The notes beneath the pieces were generated by a model. That model ran no database searches and was not told the origin of the DNA. It saw nothing but the letters and a program-made list of their open reading frames with translations. From NCBI RefSeq assembly GCF_003254705.1, contig NZ_QFYR01000001.1:1240001-1304000 (forward strand): a stretch of 64,000 bases of DNA. The letters run 5' to 3'. Shown here piece by piece: positions 10,070 to 19,564 of the stretch. A program made the translations under genes and the position numbers. Each line of letters begins with the position of its first letter. Within the stretch, counting starts at the first letter, position 1. Source of the stretch: Phenylobacterium deserti (GTDB lineage Bacteria > Pseudomonadota > Alphaproteobacteria > Caulobacterales > Caulobacteraceae).

Positions 10070-11533
10070 ATGGCTCAGGCGCCGCAGGCAGATGCAATCG
10101 TGCTGTTCGGGGCGACCGGCGATCTTTCGAAGCGCATGCTTCTGCCGTCCCTCTACTTCCTGGACGCCGACGGCTTCCTGCCCGAAGGCTTCAAGGTCAT
10201 CGCCACGGCGCGGGCTGACCTGAGCCGCGAAGCGTTCCTGGCGGAGGTGCAGGAGATCCTGCAGGCGCGCTCGGAAGGCCTCGACGAGACGGTCTGGAAG
10301 CGGTTCTCGGCCCGTCTCGACTATGTGCCTGCCGACGCGACCACCGCGGAAGGCGCCCGGGCCCTGGCCCCGGCTCTGGCCGATCGCAAGCTGCCGTTCT
10401 TCTTCCTGGCTCTGTCGCCCAGCCTATACGGACGTGTCTGCGTCGCGCTCGCCGGCGCTGGCCTCGTGAACAAGGACACCCGGATCGTCCTGGAAAAGCC
10501 GATCGGTCGGGACCTGGAAACCAGCCGCGAGATCAACGTGGCCGTGGGCGCGGTGTTTGGCGAAGAGAGCATCTTCCGGATCGACCACTACCTGGGCAAG
10601 GAGACGGTTCAGAACCTGCTGGCGCTGCGCTTCGCCAACACCCTGTTCGAGCCGCTCTGGAACAACCTGACCATCGACCACGTGCAGATCACCGTGGCCG
10701 AAACCGAGGGCGTCGGCGATCGCTGGCCGTATTACGACGAGTACGGCGCGCTGCGGGACATGCTGCAAAACCACATGCTGCAGCTGCTGTGCCTGGTGGC
10801 CATGGAGCCGCCGGCCGACATGGACCCGGACAGCGTCCGCAATGAAAAGGTGAAGGTGCTGCGCTCGCTCCGTCGCTTCACGCGTCAGGACGTGCAGTCG
10901 GCCAGCGTTCGCGGCCAGTACACCGCCGGCGTGGTCAGCGGTCGCGAGTGCAAGGGCTATCTCGAGGAACGGGGCCAGGACACCGACACAGAAACCTTTG
11001 TCGCCCTGCGCGCCGACATCGACAACTGGCGTTGGGCCGGCGTTCCGTTCTTCCTGCGGACTGGCAAGCGTCTGCCAGAGCGGCGCACCCAGATCGCCAT
11101 CCAGTTCAAAGGCGTGCCGCACTCCATCTTCGGCGGCGAGGCCAAGCACGACCTCGTGGCCAATCGCCTGGTGATCGACCTGCAGCCGGACGAAGACATC
11201 GAACTGCTGCTGATGAACAAGTCGCCAGGCCTGAGCTCGGGAGGCATGCGCCTGCAGTCCCTGCCGCTGTCGCTGTCGCTGCTCGGCGCCTACTCGGGCC
11301 CGGGCGCCCGCCGCCGGATCGCCTACGAGCGCCTGCTGCTGGACGTTCTGAACGGCAACTCGACCCTCTTCGTTCGCAGAGACGAAGTGGAAGAAGCCTG
11401 GCGTTGGGTCGACGGCGTTGCGGAAGCCTGGAAGGACGCCGGGCTGAAGCCGAAGCCCTATGCCGCCGGTTCCTGGGGTCCGGCCGGCGCCTTCGCCCTT
11501 ATCGAGCGGGCCGGCCGCGGCTGGTACGAATAG
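10070..11533 (+). CDS. zwf: Glucose-6-phosphate 1-dehydrogenase Zwf
   Basis: A 487-residue enzyme oxidising glucose-6-phosphate to 6-phosphogluconolactone with NAD(P)+, the entry to the Entner-Doudoroff and pentose phosphate routes. The dinucleotide-binding loop GATGDLSKR is near residue 14, EKPIGRDL follows, and the active-site signature RIDHYLGKE is at about 170-178 (His173, Lys177). ATG 10070 (MAQAPQAD) gives the usual family length and follows GAGG; in-frame ATGs at 10061 and further upstream are possible. Divergent from otsB. In Caulobacter zwf directly precedes pgl-edd-glk; here it is separated from pgl by 3.9 kb. Confidence 0.96.
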   Translation: MAQAPQADAIVLFGATGDLSKRMLLPSLYFLDADGFLPEGFKVIATARADLSREAFLAEVQEILQARSEGLDETVWKRFSARLDYVPADATTAEGARALAPALADRKLPFFFLALSPSLYGRVCVALAGAGLVNKDTRIVLEKPIGRDLETSREINVAVGAVFGEESIFRIDHYLGKETVQNLLALRFANTLFEPLWNNLTIDHVQITVAETEGVGDRWPYYDEYGALRDMLQNHMLQLLCLVAMEPPADMDPDSVRNEKVKVLRSLRRFTRQDVQSASVRGQYTAGVVSGRECKGYLEERGQDTDTETFVALRADIDNWRWAGVPFFLRTGKRLPERRTQIAIQFKGVPHSIFGGEAKHDLVANRLVIDLQPDEDIELLLMNKSPGLSSGGMRLQSLPLSLSLLGAYSGPGARRRIAYERLLLDVLNGNSTLFVRRDEVEEAWRWVDGVAEAWKDAGLKPKPYAAGSWGPAGAFALIERAGRGWYE

Positions 11534-11540
11534 GCGGCGC

Positions 11541-11564
11541 GTTCCTCCTCGCCTGCGGAGGAAC
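11541..11564. terminator. Possible bidirectional stem-loop between zwf and the convergent small gene
   Basis: GTTCCTCC (11541-11548) and GGAGGAAC (11557-11564) are perfectly complementary around an 8-base loop. It sits 8 bases after the zwf stop and just past the stop of the opposing gene. There is no U-tract, so it is only a weak intrinsic terminator candidate. Confidence 0.35.
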
Positions 11565-11566
11565 GG

Positions 11567-11833
11567 TCACCCGGTGTTGTCGCCCGCGGCAGCGGGCGTC
11601 GGCTCGCCGAACCTGTGGGGATCCTGCCCCAGGGCCATGCGCACCTTGGCGATCTCCGGCGCGGTCTCGAGCGCTTCCACGACCTGGTAGAAGGCCTCCT
11701 TCTCGTCGAGCGCGTCCTTCTTGGACAAGTGGTCGGCGATCAGGTCTTCGATGCGGCTCAGGAGGGCGTCAGCCGCTTCCAGCGCCTCGTGCACCTTCTC
11801 CGGCGTCTGATGGTCTTTGGCGAAGTCGGTCAT
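11567..11833 (-). CDS. Small acidic protein of unknown function
   Basis: An 88-residue, mostly helical, acidic protein (MTDFAKDHQTPEKVHEALEAADALLSRI... with ALDEKEAFYQVVEALE and a Gly/Pro/Ala tail). The ATG at 11833 is chosen because the upstream extension is the antisense of the GH15 gene's end and reads as arginine/alanine-rich noise. It lies 35 bases after the GH15 stop on the same strand, so the two are probably cotranscribed. No signal peptide, no membrane segment, no recognised family. Confidence 0.6.
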   Translation of the reverse strand: MTDFAKDHQTPEKVHEALEAADALLSRIEDLIADHLSKKDALDEKEAFYQVVEALETAPEIAKVRMALGQDPHRFGEPTPAAAGDNTG

Positions 11834-11868
11834 ACCGGCTGGTACTCGCGACTTCGCCGAAGGTTCCG

Positions 11869-13785
11869 CTAGCGCACGCTGCTCCAGGGCTTCGACAGCA
11901 GGGCCGCGCAGTTGATCATGCCGACCAGCGAGTAGGTCTGCGGGTAGTTGCCCCACAGCTCCTTGCCGTCGAACGAGATGTCCTCGGAGAGCAGACCCGC
12001 GGCGGTGCGCCGGTTCAGCATCTCCTCGAATAGCTCCCGCGCCTCGTCCGTGCGACCGGACAGGTGAAGGGCTTCGATGAGCCAGAAGGTGCAGAAGTTG
12101 AAGGCCGTCTTGGGCGTGCCGAAGTCGTCGGGAATGGCGTAGCGCAGCATGAAGGAGCCGCGGCGCAGGCCTTCTTCCACCGCCTGCATGGTCGCCGCCA
12201 TCCGCGGGTCGTCCGGCGAGACGAAGCGGACATCAACGAGCTGCAGCAGCGATGCGTCCAGCTCTTCTCCTTCAAAGGTCGCCGCAAAGCGCCCGAGCTT
12301 CTCGTTGTAGGCGCGGCGCTCGATGGTGGCGCGCACCTGCTCCGCGCGCTCCGTCCAGAACTGCTGACGATCGGCCAGGCCGACGGCGCCAGCGGCGTTG
12401 GCAAGGCGATCGCAAGCGGCCCAGCACATGACCGATGAATAGGTGTGCACCGCCTCCCGGCCGCGGAACTCCCAAAGGCTGGCGTCCGGCTTGTCGTGCA
12501 GTTCGAACGCGCGGTGCCCGATCGGCTCCAGCGCCCGGAAATCCTCAACCGTGGCCGGCCGGAACAGGCGGGCGTCGAAGAAGGCCTGTACGGTGGACAG
12601 GACGATCTGCCCGTAGACGTCGTGCTGCAGATGCTCGTGCGCCTGGTTGCCGACGCGCACCGGACCCATGCCCCGGTAGCCGGGCAGGTTGGGCGCAATC
12701 CACTCTGTCAGCACAGGCTCAAGGCCGACGCCGTACACCGGCTGCACGTGCCCCGCCTGCGTATGGTCCAGCACCACGGTGCCCTGCTCGCCCAGCGGGC
12801 CGGGAAGGGCCAGGGCCGGCTCGGCCGTCTCGCCCCTCGGCGCCTCTGCGTGCGCCGCCACCTGCCCGCGGCTGGCCTGATCCACGAGGTTGCGCAGATA
12901 GCGGAGGTAGTTCTCCAGCATGTCGGCCGCGCCCAGGCGGTTCAGCGCCTGGACAACGTAGTAGGCGTCGCGAAGCCAGCAGTAGCGGTAGTCCCAATTG
13001 CGCGCCTGGCCCGTCTGGTCTTCGTGCTCAGGGATGGAAGTGGTCAGGGCCGCGACGATGGCCCCGGTCTCCTCGTAAGCGCAAAGCTTGAGGGTGATGG
13101 CCGAGCGGATCACCACATCCTGCCATTCCAGCGGGATCGACAGGGTGCGGACCCAGCCGCGCCAGTAGTCCGTGGTCTCGTGCAGCATCCGCTGGGCGGT
13201 GCCCATGACGTCGCCATTGAAGCTCTCGTCGGGGCCGAGGAACATCGCCACTGGTTCTTCCAGGCGGAACGTGCGCTCGGACGAGATGTGGCTGACCGGA
13301 GCGTCGGTGGTGAGGCGCAGGGTCGCCTCCTTGCCCACGAAGCGGATGTGGTTGGAGCCGACGGTGCGCGTGATCGGACGCGCGCCATAGTCGTCGGTTG
13401 GGCGCATGCGGATGGTGATGCGGGGGGTGCCGCCCACCGGCTTGATCATCCGGATGAAGGAAAGCGGGCGGAAGGTGCGCCCGAACTGGCGGAACCTGGG
13501 GCAGAAGTCGGTGATCTCCACCGCGGCGCCAGATGCCGTGGTGATGGTGGTCACCAGGATAGGCGTGTTGCGCAGGTAAGCCTGGCGGGTTTCCACCGCG
13601 TCCTCGACCACGATGTCCCACACGCCCTGCGCGTCCGCCTCGCCGGCGTCGCGCCCCTGCAGGAGCGCCGAGAAGAAGGGATCGCCGTCCACCCGCGGCA
13701 CGCAGGCCCACACAAAGCGGCCGGCGCGATCGACCAGAGCGCTGGCCGCGCAGTTGCCGATGGGGAACAGATCGAGTGTCTGCAT
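11869..13785 (-). CDS. Glycoside hydrolase family 15 protein (glucoamylase/trehalase-like)
   Basis: A 638-residue cytoplasmic protein with the two-part GH15 layout: an N-terminal beta-sandwich (starting QTLDLFPIGNCAASALVDR; ITDFCPRFRQFGR) and an (alpha/alpha)6 catalytic domain with WDYRYCWLRDAYYVVQAL and the C-terminal SYSLVGMINCA stretch. The family includes glucoamylases, glucodextranases and trehalases. The neighbourhood of otsAB and the glucose-catabolic genes makes trehalose or an alpha-glucan a reasonable substrate, but specificity cannot be read from the sequence. ATG 13785 is preferred over the TTG one codon upstream. Divergent from pyk. Confidence 0.88.
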   Translation of the reverse strand: MQTLDLFPIGNCAASALVDRAGRFVWACVPRVDGDPFFSALLQGRDAGEADAQGVWDIVVEDAVETRQAYLRNTPILVTTITTASGAAVEITDFCPRFRQFGRTFRPLSFIRMIKPVGGTPRITIRMRPTDDYGARPITRTVGSNHIRFVGKEATLRLTTDAPVSHISSERTFRLEEPVAMFLGPDESFNGDVMGTAQRMLHETTDYWRGWVRTLSIPLEWQDVVIRSAITLKLCAYEETGAIVAALTTSIPEHEDQTGQARNWDYRYCWLRDAYYVVQALNRLGAADMLENYLRYLRNLVDQASRGQVAAHAEAPRGETAEPALALPGPLGEQGTVVLDHTQAGHVQPVYGVGLEPVLTEWIAPNLPGYRGMGPVRVGNQAHEHLQHDVYGQIVLSTVQAFFDARLFRPATVEDFRALEPIGHRAFELHDKPDASLWEFRGREAVHTYSSVMCWAACDRLANAAGAVGLADRQQFWTERAEQVRATIERRAYNEKLGRFAATFEGEELDASLLQLVDVRFVSPDDPRMAATMQAVEEGLRRGSFMLRYAIPDDFGTPKTAFNFCTFWLIEALHLSGRTDEARELFEEMLNRRTAAGLLSEDISFDGKELWGNYPQTYSLVGMINCAALLSKPWSSVR

Positions 13786-13849
13786 CAAGCTTCCCTAGTT
13801 CCGGAGCAAAGTTTTTTCGCCGATCCCCGTATCCTGGCTCGGCGCGCTA

Positions 13850-13874
13850 AACGTCCCTTGATAAGTCTGGCTCC
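13850..13874 (-). promoter_or_regulatory. Weak EcfG-like promoter candidate upstream of GH15 gene
   Basis: On the minus strand GGAGC (13874-13870), 16 bases, CGTT (13853-13850): one mismatch from GGAAC-N16-CGTT. It is about 65 bases upstream of the GH15 ATG inside the 156-base gap shared with pyk. Listed as the weakest of the stress-promoter candidates. Confidence 0.2.
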
Positions 13875-13941
13875 ACAACACGACCTGACTCGTCGTCGCA
13901 AGCCCAACCCGCACACGAAACAGACAGACGGATAGACCCGG

Positions 13942-15354
13942 ATGATCCGAGCCCGCCGCGCACGCATCGTTGCGACCCTTGGCCCCGCCACCAGGTCGCC
14001 AGAAAAGATCCGTGAGTTGATCCAGGCGGGAGCCGACGTCTTCCGGGTGAACTTCAGCCACGGCTCGCACGAAGATCACGCCGAAACCATCCGCATGGTG
14101 CGGGAAGCGGAAGGCAAGGGCGACCGGCCGGTGGCCATCCTCGCCGACCTGCAGGGGCCGAAGCTGCGGCTCGGCAAGTTCGCCGAAGGCTCGGCCGAGC
14201 TGAAGGCCGGACAGAGCTTCCGCATCGACATGGACAAGACGCCCGGCGACACCGCCCGCGTGGGCGTGCCTCACCCCGAGGTCTTCGCCGCTCTTCGCGA
14301 GGGCTCGATCATCCTGCTGGACGACGGCAAGGTGCGCCTGCAGGTCACCGACCACGGCCCGGACTTCGCCGAGACGGTGGTGATTGCTGGCGAGAAGTTG
14401 TCCAACAACAAGGGCCTGAACCTTCCGGGCAACGCCATCCCGATCCCGGCGCTGACCGAGAAGGACCGCGCGGATCTGAAGTTCGCCCTGACTCAGAACG
14501 TCGACTGGGTGGCCTTGTCCTTCGTTCAGCGCGCCGCCGACATGGCCGAGCTGCGCAAGCTGGTCGAGGGGCGCGCCGCCGTCCTAGCCAAGATCGAAAA
14601 GCCGGCCGCGCTCGAGGCGCTCGATGAGATCCTGGACCTTTGCCAGGGCATCATGGTGGCCCGCGGCGACCTCGGTGTGGAGCTGAACCCCGAAGACGTT
14701 CCGGTGGTCCAAAAGCAGCTGGTCCGCATGGCGCGCAACCGCGGCATTCCGGTCATCGTCGCGACCCAGATGCTCGAGTCGATGATCTCATCGCCCACCC
14801 CGACCCGGGCCGAAGCCTCCGACGTCGCCAACGCGGTCTACGAGGGCGCCGACGCGGTCATGTTGTCGGCCGAGACTGCGGCTGGGGCCTATCCCGTCGA
14901 GGCGGTGTCGATCATGGACCGCATCATCACCCGCGTGGAGCACGATCCCCGCTGGCCTGAACTGATGCGCGCCGAGCACGTGATCGAAGAATCCGACGCG
15001 CTGGTCGCGGCCGCATTCCAGGCCGCCGAGGCCTCCTCCGCCGCCTGCGTGGTGACCTTCACCGCCACCGGCCAGACCGCCCTCCGGATGTCCCGCGAGC
15101 GTCCGACGCAGCCGACCCTCGCCCTGACTCCGCATCTGGGCACCGCGCGGCGGCTGGCGCTGGGTTGGGGTATCGAGCCGCGTGTGGTGCCGGATATCAA
15201 AGATCCGGAAGAGATGCCGCGGCTCGCCACCGAGCAGGCGCTGTCCACCGGCATCGCCGACCCGGGCGAGCGTGTGCTGATCCTGGCCGGCCTGCCCATG
15301 GGCTCGCCGGGCGCCGCCAACGTCCTGCGCCTCGCCCACACGCCGCGCCGCTAG
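13942..15354 (+). CDS. pyk: Pyruvate kinase
   Basis: A 470-residue glycolytic enzyme converting phosphoenolpyruvate and ADP to pyruvate and ATP. The N-terminal RRARIVATLGPATRSPEKIRELIQAGADVFRVNFSHG stretch is the family opening. The active-site lysine motif (LAKIEKPAALE) and metal-binding VARGDLGVEL follow at about 214-245, then the ATQMLESMI segment. The C-terminal regulatory domain is complete. It sits immediately upstream of pgl-edd-glk-eda, completing the lower end of the Entner-Doudoroff route in one place. Divergent from the GH15 gene. Confidence 0.97.
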   Translation: MIRARRARIVATLGPATRSPEKIRELIQAGADVFRVNFSHGSHEDHAETIRMVREAEGKGDRPVAILADLQGPKLRLGKFAEGSAELKAGQSFRIDMDKTPGDTARVGVPHPEVFAALREGSIILLDDGKVRLQVTDHGPDFAETVVIAGEKLSNNKGLNLPGNAIPIPALTEKDRADLKFALTQNVDWVALSFVQRAADMAELRKLVEGRAAVLAKIEKPAALEALDEILDLCQGIMVARGDLGVELNPEDVPVVQKQLVRMARNRGIPVIVATQMLESMISSPTPTRAEASDVANAVYEGADAVMLSAETAAGAYPVEAVSIMDRIITRVEHDPRWPELMRAEHVIEESDALVAAAFQAAEASSAACVVTFTATGQTALRMSRERPTQPTLALTPHLGTARRLALGWGIEPRVVPDIKDPEEMPRLATEQALSTGIADPGERVLILAGLPMGSPGAANVLRLAHTPRR

Positions 15355-15363
15355 AAGACGGCT

Positions 15364-15393
15364 CCGCTCATTCTGCTTTCGCGGGATGAGCGG
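15364..15393 (+). other. Weak inverted repeat between pyk and pgl
   Basis: CCGCTCAT (15364-15371) pairs with ATGAGCGG (15386-15393) across a 14-base loop in the 59-base pyk-pgl gap. It could uncouple expression of pyk and pgl, or mean nothing; no U-tract follows. Confidence 0.25.
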
Positions 15394-15413
15394 GGGTTGT
15401 ATCGGGGGCGCGC

Positions 15414-16079
15414 ATGAAGCTTGAGGTCTTTCCGTCCACCGACGCGCTCGCGGATGCCGCCGCCTTCGGCATCGAGACGCGTCTCGCCGAGGGGCTGAAG
15501 ACCCGCGGTCGCGCCAGCTTGGTCGGCACCGGCGGCCGCTCGCCGGGGCCGGTTTACGATCGGCTGCGCAATGCGAGGATCGACTGGGCCCGGGTTCTCG
15601 TGACCCTCTGCGACGAACGTTGCGTCGACCCGGAGGCGCCAGAGGCGAATGCGCGCACTGTGCGCGAGCGCCTGCTGGTCGGCGAGCCGGCCAAGGCGCA
15701 TTTCATTCCGCTCTGGCCGGAGCCGCCCGAAGACGCGCTGCGGGCGCTGTCGCCGTTTGACGCGGTGATGCTGGGCATGGGCGAGGACGGGCATGTGGCG
15801 TCCCTGATTCCTGGCGCGTCTAACCTGGCTGAGGGGATGGATCCGGCCAACCCGGCCATGACCCTGCCGATCCAGGCAGGCATCGGCACGCCGCCGGTCG
15901 CCCGCATCAGCCTGACGCTGTCCAGCTTGTTGAAATCACGTGCGATATTCATCTTGATCGCTGGGGACGCCAAGCGCGAGGTCATCGCGCGTGCGGACGC
16001 CGGGGCCGACTATCCCGTGCGCGCGCTCCTCGCTCAGGATCAGGTTCCTGTCCGAGTTCTTTGGTCCCCGACACACTAG
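15414..16079 (+). CDS. pgl: 6-phosphogluconolactonase
   Basis: A 221-residue hydrolase (DevB/NagB-like fold) converting 6-phosphogluconolactone to 6-phosphogluconate. Family motifs appear in order: GTGGRSPGPVY, LCDERCVDPEAPEAN and LGMGEDGHVASLIPG. It is followed 12 bases later by edd, so pgl-edd-glk-eda is one operon. The product feeds directly to Edd. Confidence 0.95.
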   Translation: MKLEVFPSTDALADAAAFGIETRLAEGLKTRGRASLVGTGGRSPGPVYDRLRNARIDWARVLVTLCDERCVDPEAPEANARTVRERLLVGEPAKAHFIPLWPEPPEDALRALSPFDAVMLGMGEDGHVASLIPGASNLAEGMDPANPAMTLPIQAGIGTPPVARISLTLSSLLKSRAIFILIAGDAKREVIARADAGADYPVRALLAQDQVPVRVLWSPTH

Positions 16080-16091
16080 GGTAAGGTTCCC

Positions 16092-17903
16092 ATGCATCCG
16101 GTCACGGCTGAAGTCACCCAACGCATCGTCGAGCGCAGCCGCGAGACCCGCGCCGATTATCTGGCCCGCATGGAAGCGGCCCGCCACTCCGGCCCCGGCC
16201 GCGCCAAGCTCTCCTGCGCCAACTGGGCGCACGCCTTTGCGGCGGTGGGCGAAGGCGACAAGCAGCGGATGCGGGATCCCACCGCGCCGAACGTGGCCAT
16301 CGTCTCGGCCTACAATGACATGCTCTCGGCCCACCAGCCGCTGGAGCGCTATCCCGAGATCATCAAGCGCGCGGCGCGCGAAGTGGGCGGGACGGCCCAG
16401 TACGCGGGCGGCGTGCCGGCCATGTGCGATGGCGTGACCCAGGGCCGCCCGGGCATGGAGCTGAGCCTCTTCAGCCGCGACGTGATCGCCATGTCGACCG
16501 CCATTGCGCTCAGCCATGACGCCTTCGACGCGGCCCTGATGCTGGGCATCTGCGACAAGATCGTGCCGGGCTTGGTGATGGGCGCCCTGACCTTCGGACA
16601 CCTGCCGACCATTTTCGTGCCGGGTGGGCCGATGACCTCGGGCATCTCGAACGCTGAAAAGGCGCGGGTTCGCGGCCTCTACGCAGAAGGCAAGGCGACT
16701 CGGGAAGAGCTGCTCGACTCCGAGATGAAGTCATACCACGGGCCGGGCACCTGCACCTTCTACGGCACGGCCAACTCCAATCAGATGATGATGGAGATGA
16801 TCGGCCTGCACCTGCCGGGCAGCGCCTTCGTTCAGCCGAACACGCCTCTGCGTGAAGCCCTGGTGGCCGCCGCGCCCAAGCGCGCGATCGAGATCCGCGA
16901 CGGCGGCAACGACTACATCCCCATGTCGGCGGTGGTGGACGAGAAGTCTATCGTCAACGCCTTGGCTGGGTTGATGGCGACGGGCGGATCGACCAACCAC
17001 ACCCTCCATCTGATCGCGATGGCCGCCGCGGCCGGCATCAAGATCACCTGGGAGGACTTCGACGACCTGTCCCAGGTCACTCCGCTGATCGCCCGAGTTT
17101 ATCCGAACGGCTCGGAAGACGTGAACGCCTTCCATGCGGCCGGCGGCATGGCCTATGTCACCCGCCAGCTGCTTGATGCTGGCCTCGCCCACGACGACGT
17201 GATGACGGTCGCCGGCCGCGGCCTGCGCCGCTACCAGCAGGAGCCGTTCCTGCAGGATGGCGAGCTGGTCTGGAAAGAAGGGACGGCCGTGTCCCTGAAC
17301 CCCGACATCCTGCGCCCCGTCAGCGACCCGTTCCAGCCCACCGGCGGCACCCGGCTGGTTCAGGGCAACCTCGGTCGGGCCGTCTTCAAGACGTCCGCGG
17401 TGAAGCCCCAGCACCGCATTATCGAAGCGCCCGCCCTGGTGTTCGACGATCAGGAGGAGCTGTTGGCCGCGCACAAGCGTGGCGAGCTCGCCCGCGATTT
17501 CGTGGCCATCGTCCGCTTCCAGGGTCCCAAGGCCAACGGCATGCCCGAGCTGCACAGCCTGACCCCGCCGCTGGGCGTTCAGCTGGACAAGGGCTTCCAG
17601 GTCGCCCTGGTCACTGACGGACGCATGTCTGGCGCTTCAGGCAAGGTCCCGGCTGCAATCCACGTGACGCCCGAGGCGGCCGACGGCGGCCCGCTGGCCT
17701 ACATTCAGAACGGCGACATCGTTCGTCTGGACGCTGACGCCGGCACGCTGGAGGTGAAGGTTCCGCGCGAGGAGCTGTTCAGCCGACCCCGCGCCCAATG
17801 CCCGCCGTCAGGCTTCGGGATGGGTCGTGAGCTGTTCGGGTGGATGCGTCAGGCCGCAGGCCCCGCCGACGCCGGCGCCTGCGCCCTGTTCGAGGCCGCC
17901 TAG
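16092..17903 (+). CDS. edd: Phosphogluconate dehydratase Edd
   Basis: A 603-residue IlvD/Edd-family Fe-S dehydratase turning 6-phosphogluconate into 2-keto-3-deoxy-6-phosphogluconate. The 4Fe-4S ligand cysteines are in [23 protein letters not shown] and [15 protein letters not shown], and the C-terminal [18 protein letters not shown] signature is intact. The length is standard for Edd. The stop is followed at once by the GTG of glk. Confidence 0.97.
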   Translation: MHPVTAEVTQRIVERSRETRADYLARMEAARHSGPGRAKLSCANWAHAFAAVGEGDKQRMRDPTAPNVAIVSAYNDMLSAHQPLERYPEIIKRAAREVGGTAQYAGGVPAMCDGVTQGRPGMELSLFSRDVIAMSTAIALSHDAFDAALMLGICDKIVPGLVMGALTFGHLPTIFVPGGPMTSGISNAEKARVRGLYAEGKATREELLDSEMKSYHGPGTCTFYGTANSNQMMMEMIGLHLPGSAFVQPNTPLREALVAAAPKRAIEIRDGGNDYIPMSAVVDEKSIVNALAGLMATGGSTNHTLHLIAMAAAAGIKITWEDFDDLSQVTPLIARVYPNGSEDVNAFHAAGGMAYVTRQLLDAGLAHDDVMTVAGRGLRRYQQEPFLQDGELVWKEGTAVSLNPDILRPVSDPFQPTGGTRLVQGNLGRAVFKTSAVKPQHRIIEAPALVFDDQEELLAAHKRGELARDFVAIVRFQGPKANGMPELHSLTPPLGVQLDKGFQVALVTDGRMSGASGKVPAAIHVTPEAADGGPLAYIQNGDIVRLDADAGTLEVKVPREELFSRPRAQCPPSGFGMGRELFGWMRQAAGPADAGACALFEAA

Positions 17904-18872
17904 GTGAAACCCGTCTACGAGGGCTTGGTCGGGGATGTGGGCGGCACCAACGCCCGCTTCGCCCTGGTGGACGCCAAGGGCCACGTGCGCAACCCGCGCA
18001 GCTTCCCAGCCAAGGACTACCAGTCGCTGGCCCACGTCATCGAAGAGTATCTTGAGACCACCGCTGGCCGGAAGCGTCCGCCGCGAGCGGTGATCGCGGT
18101 CGCCGGCCCGGTTCTCGACGGCGAGATCGAGTTCACCAACCTCGACTGGCAGATTTCGGAAGGGGACCTGCTCGCCCACTTCGAGTTTGAAGCGGTCAAG
18201 CTGATCAACGATTTCGCCGCCCAGGCTCTGGCATGTCCCATGTTCGAGCCAGAGGACCTGAAGGCGATCGGCCCTGCGTTGAAGCCGGGCTCCGACTGCC
18301 CGCTCGTCGTGCTGGGCGCGGGCACCGGGTTCGGCGTCGCGGGGCTTGCGCGCACCGAGCGCGGCGATGTGGCCGTGGCGACCGAGGGCGGCCACTCCAG
18401 CTTCGCACCGCAAGACGAAGTCGAGGTGGAGATCTGGCGTCGGCTTAAGGCGCGCTTCGGGCGCGTGTCCAACGAACGCCTGCTCTCGGGACCTGGCCTG
18501 CACGACATCTACGAGATCGCGTGTGAGCTTAACCAGACGCCGGTCATGCTTTCGGACGAGAAGCAGGTGATCGAAAGCGCTGCGTCCGGTGATGAGATGG
18601 CCGAAAAGGCGGTGAACCGCTTCTGCGCGATCCTTGGCTCGGTCGCCGGAGATCTCGCCTTGAACTTCGGCGCACGCGGCGGCGTCTTCATTTCCGGCGG
18701 CATTGCCCCGCGCCTGGGCGATCGGCTCACATCGGGCTACTTCCGAGCCCGGTTCGAGGACAAGGGGCGCCTGTCCCCGTACGTCCAGCAGATCCCGACC
18801 TCGCTCGTGCTGCATCCCTATCCGGCGATCGTCGGCGCCGCGCGCGAGCTTCAGCAGATGGAACGGCTATGA
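17904..18872 (+). CDS. glk: Glucokinase
   Basis: A 322-residue ROK-unrelated, Glk-family hexokinase phosphorylating glucose to glucose-6-phosphate. The ATP phosphate-binding loop [12 protein letters not shown] is at the N-terminus; [15 protein letters not shown] and the second phosphate loop [11 protein letters not shown] follow. The GTG start is directly after the edd stop and yields the expected N-terminus. The 3' end overlaps eda by four bases (ATGA), so translation is coupled. Confidence 0.95.
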   Translation: MKPVYEGLVGDVGGTNARFALVDAKGHVRNPRSFPAKDYQSLAHVIEEYLETTAGRKRPPRAVIAVAGPVLDGEIEFTNLDWQISEGDLLAHFEFEAVKLINDFAAQALACPMFEPEDLKAIGPALKPGSDCPLVVLGAGTGFGVAGLARTERGDVAVATEGGHSSFAPQDEVEVEIWRRLKARFGRVSNERLLSGPGLHDIYEIACELNQTPVMLSDEKQVIESAASGDEMAEKAVNRFCAILGSVAGDLALNFGARGGVFISGGIAPRLGDRLTSGYFRARFEDKGRLSPYVQQIPTSLVLHPYPAIVGAARELQQMERL

Positions 18873-19507
18873 AAATCGAAGAGATCCTCGTCCAGGCTCC
18901 GGTCGTTCCGGTTCTGATCATCGATGACGTGGCCGACGCCGTACCGTTGGGACGTGCTCTGGTGGAAGGCGGCCTGCGGGTTCTCGAGATCACCCTGCGC
19001 ACGCCGGTTGCGCTCGAGTGCATCCGTCGCATGAAGGGCGAGATCGAGGGCGCCATTGTGGGCGCCGGCACGGTCATCAATCCCAAGATGCGCGAAGAAG
19101 TCGGCGCCGCCGGGGCGGAGTTCTGTGTGAGCCCAGGCCTGATCGAAGGCGCGACGCCCGACGATGGCGTGCCGCTGCTGCCCGGCGTTGCCACGGCCAC
19201 CGAATTGATGGCGGGCCTTGCGTCCGGGTTCACCCGCTTCAAGCTGTTCCCAGCCAATATTGCCGGCGGCGTTGGCGCGCTTCAGGCCTTCGCCAGCCCC
19301 TTCCAGCAAGCCAAGTTCTGCCCGACCGGCGGGGTCAACGCCAAGAACGCCGCCGACTACCTGGCGCTTTCCAACGTGGTCTGCGTGGGCGGCAGCTGGG
19401 TTGCGCCGACCGATGCGGTCAAGGCCGGCGACTGGGGACGGATCACCAGCCTGGCTCGCGAAGCTTCTGCTCTGGCGCCGCGCGCCCCGGCTCCTACCGA
19501 GGGCTGA
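18869..19507 (+). CDS. eda: KDPG aldolase (2-dehydro-3-deoxyphosphogluconate aldolase)
   Basis: A 212-residue class I aldolase that cleaves KDPG to pyruvate and glyceraldehyde-3-phosphate, the last step of the Entner-Doudoroff pathway. Catalytic residues match the family: Glu40 and Arg44 in VLEITLRTP and the Schiff-base Lys125 in TRFKLFPAN; the phosphate-binding FCPTGGV follows. ATG overlaps the glk stop. It is the last gene of pgl-edd-glk-eda. Confidence 0.96.
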   Translation: MKIEEILVQAPVVPVLIIDDVADAVPLGRALVEGGLRVLEITLRTPVALECIRRMKGEIEGAIVGAGTVINPKMREEVGAAGAEFCVSPGLIEGATPDDGVPLLPGVATATELMAGLASGFTRFKLFPANIAGGVGALQAFASPFQQAKFCPTGGVNAKNAADYLALSNVVCVGGSWVAPTDAVKAGDWGRITSLAREASALAPRAPAPTEG

Positions 19508-19539
19508 TGCCATAGGCGTATCCTTGCGCTAAACCTGAC

Positions 19540-19558
19540 TTCGAACAGTTGTTTGAGG
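19540..19558 (+). promoter_or_regulatory. Palindrome-like operator candidate upstream of acyl-CoA synthetase
   Basis: TTCGAACAGTTGTTTGAGG ends 6 bases before the ATG at 19565 and overlaps the ribosome-binding region. It matches 15 of 19 positions of the sequence at 53794-53812 in the FadB-like/SDR intergenic region. The core resembles the C/GAAAC-N4-GTTTG/C form known for TetR-type fatty-acid regulators such as PsrA. The regulator is not in the window. Confidence 0.4.
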
Positions 19559-19564
19559 TCAGGA

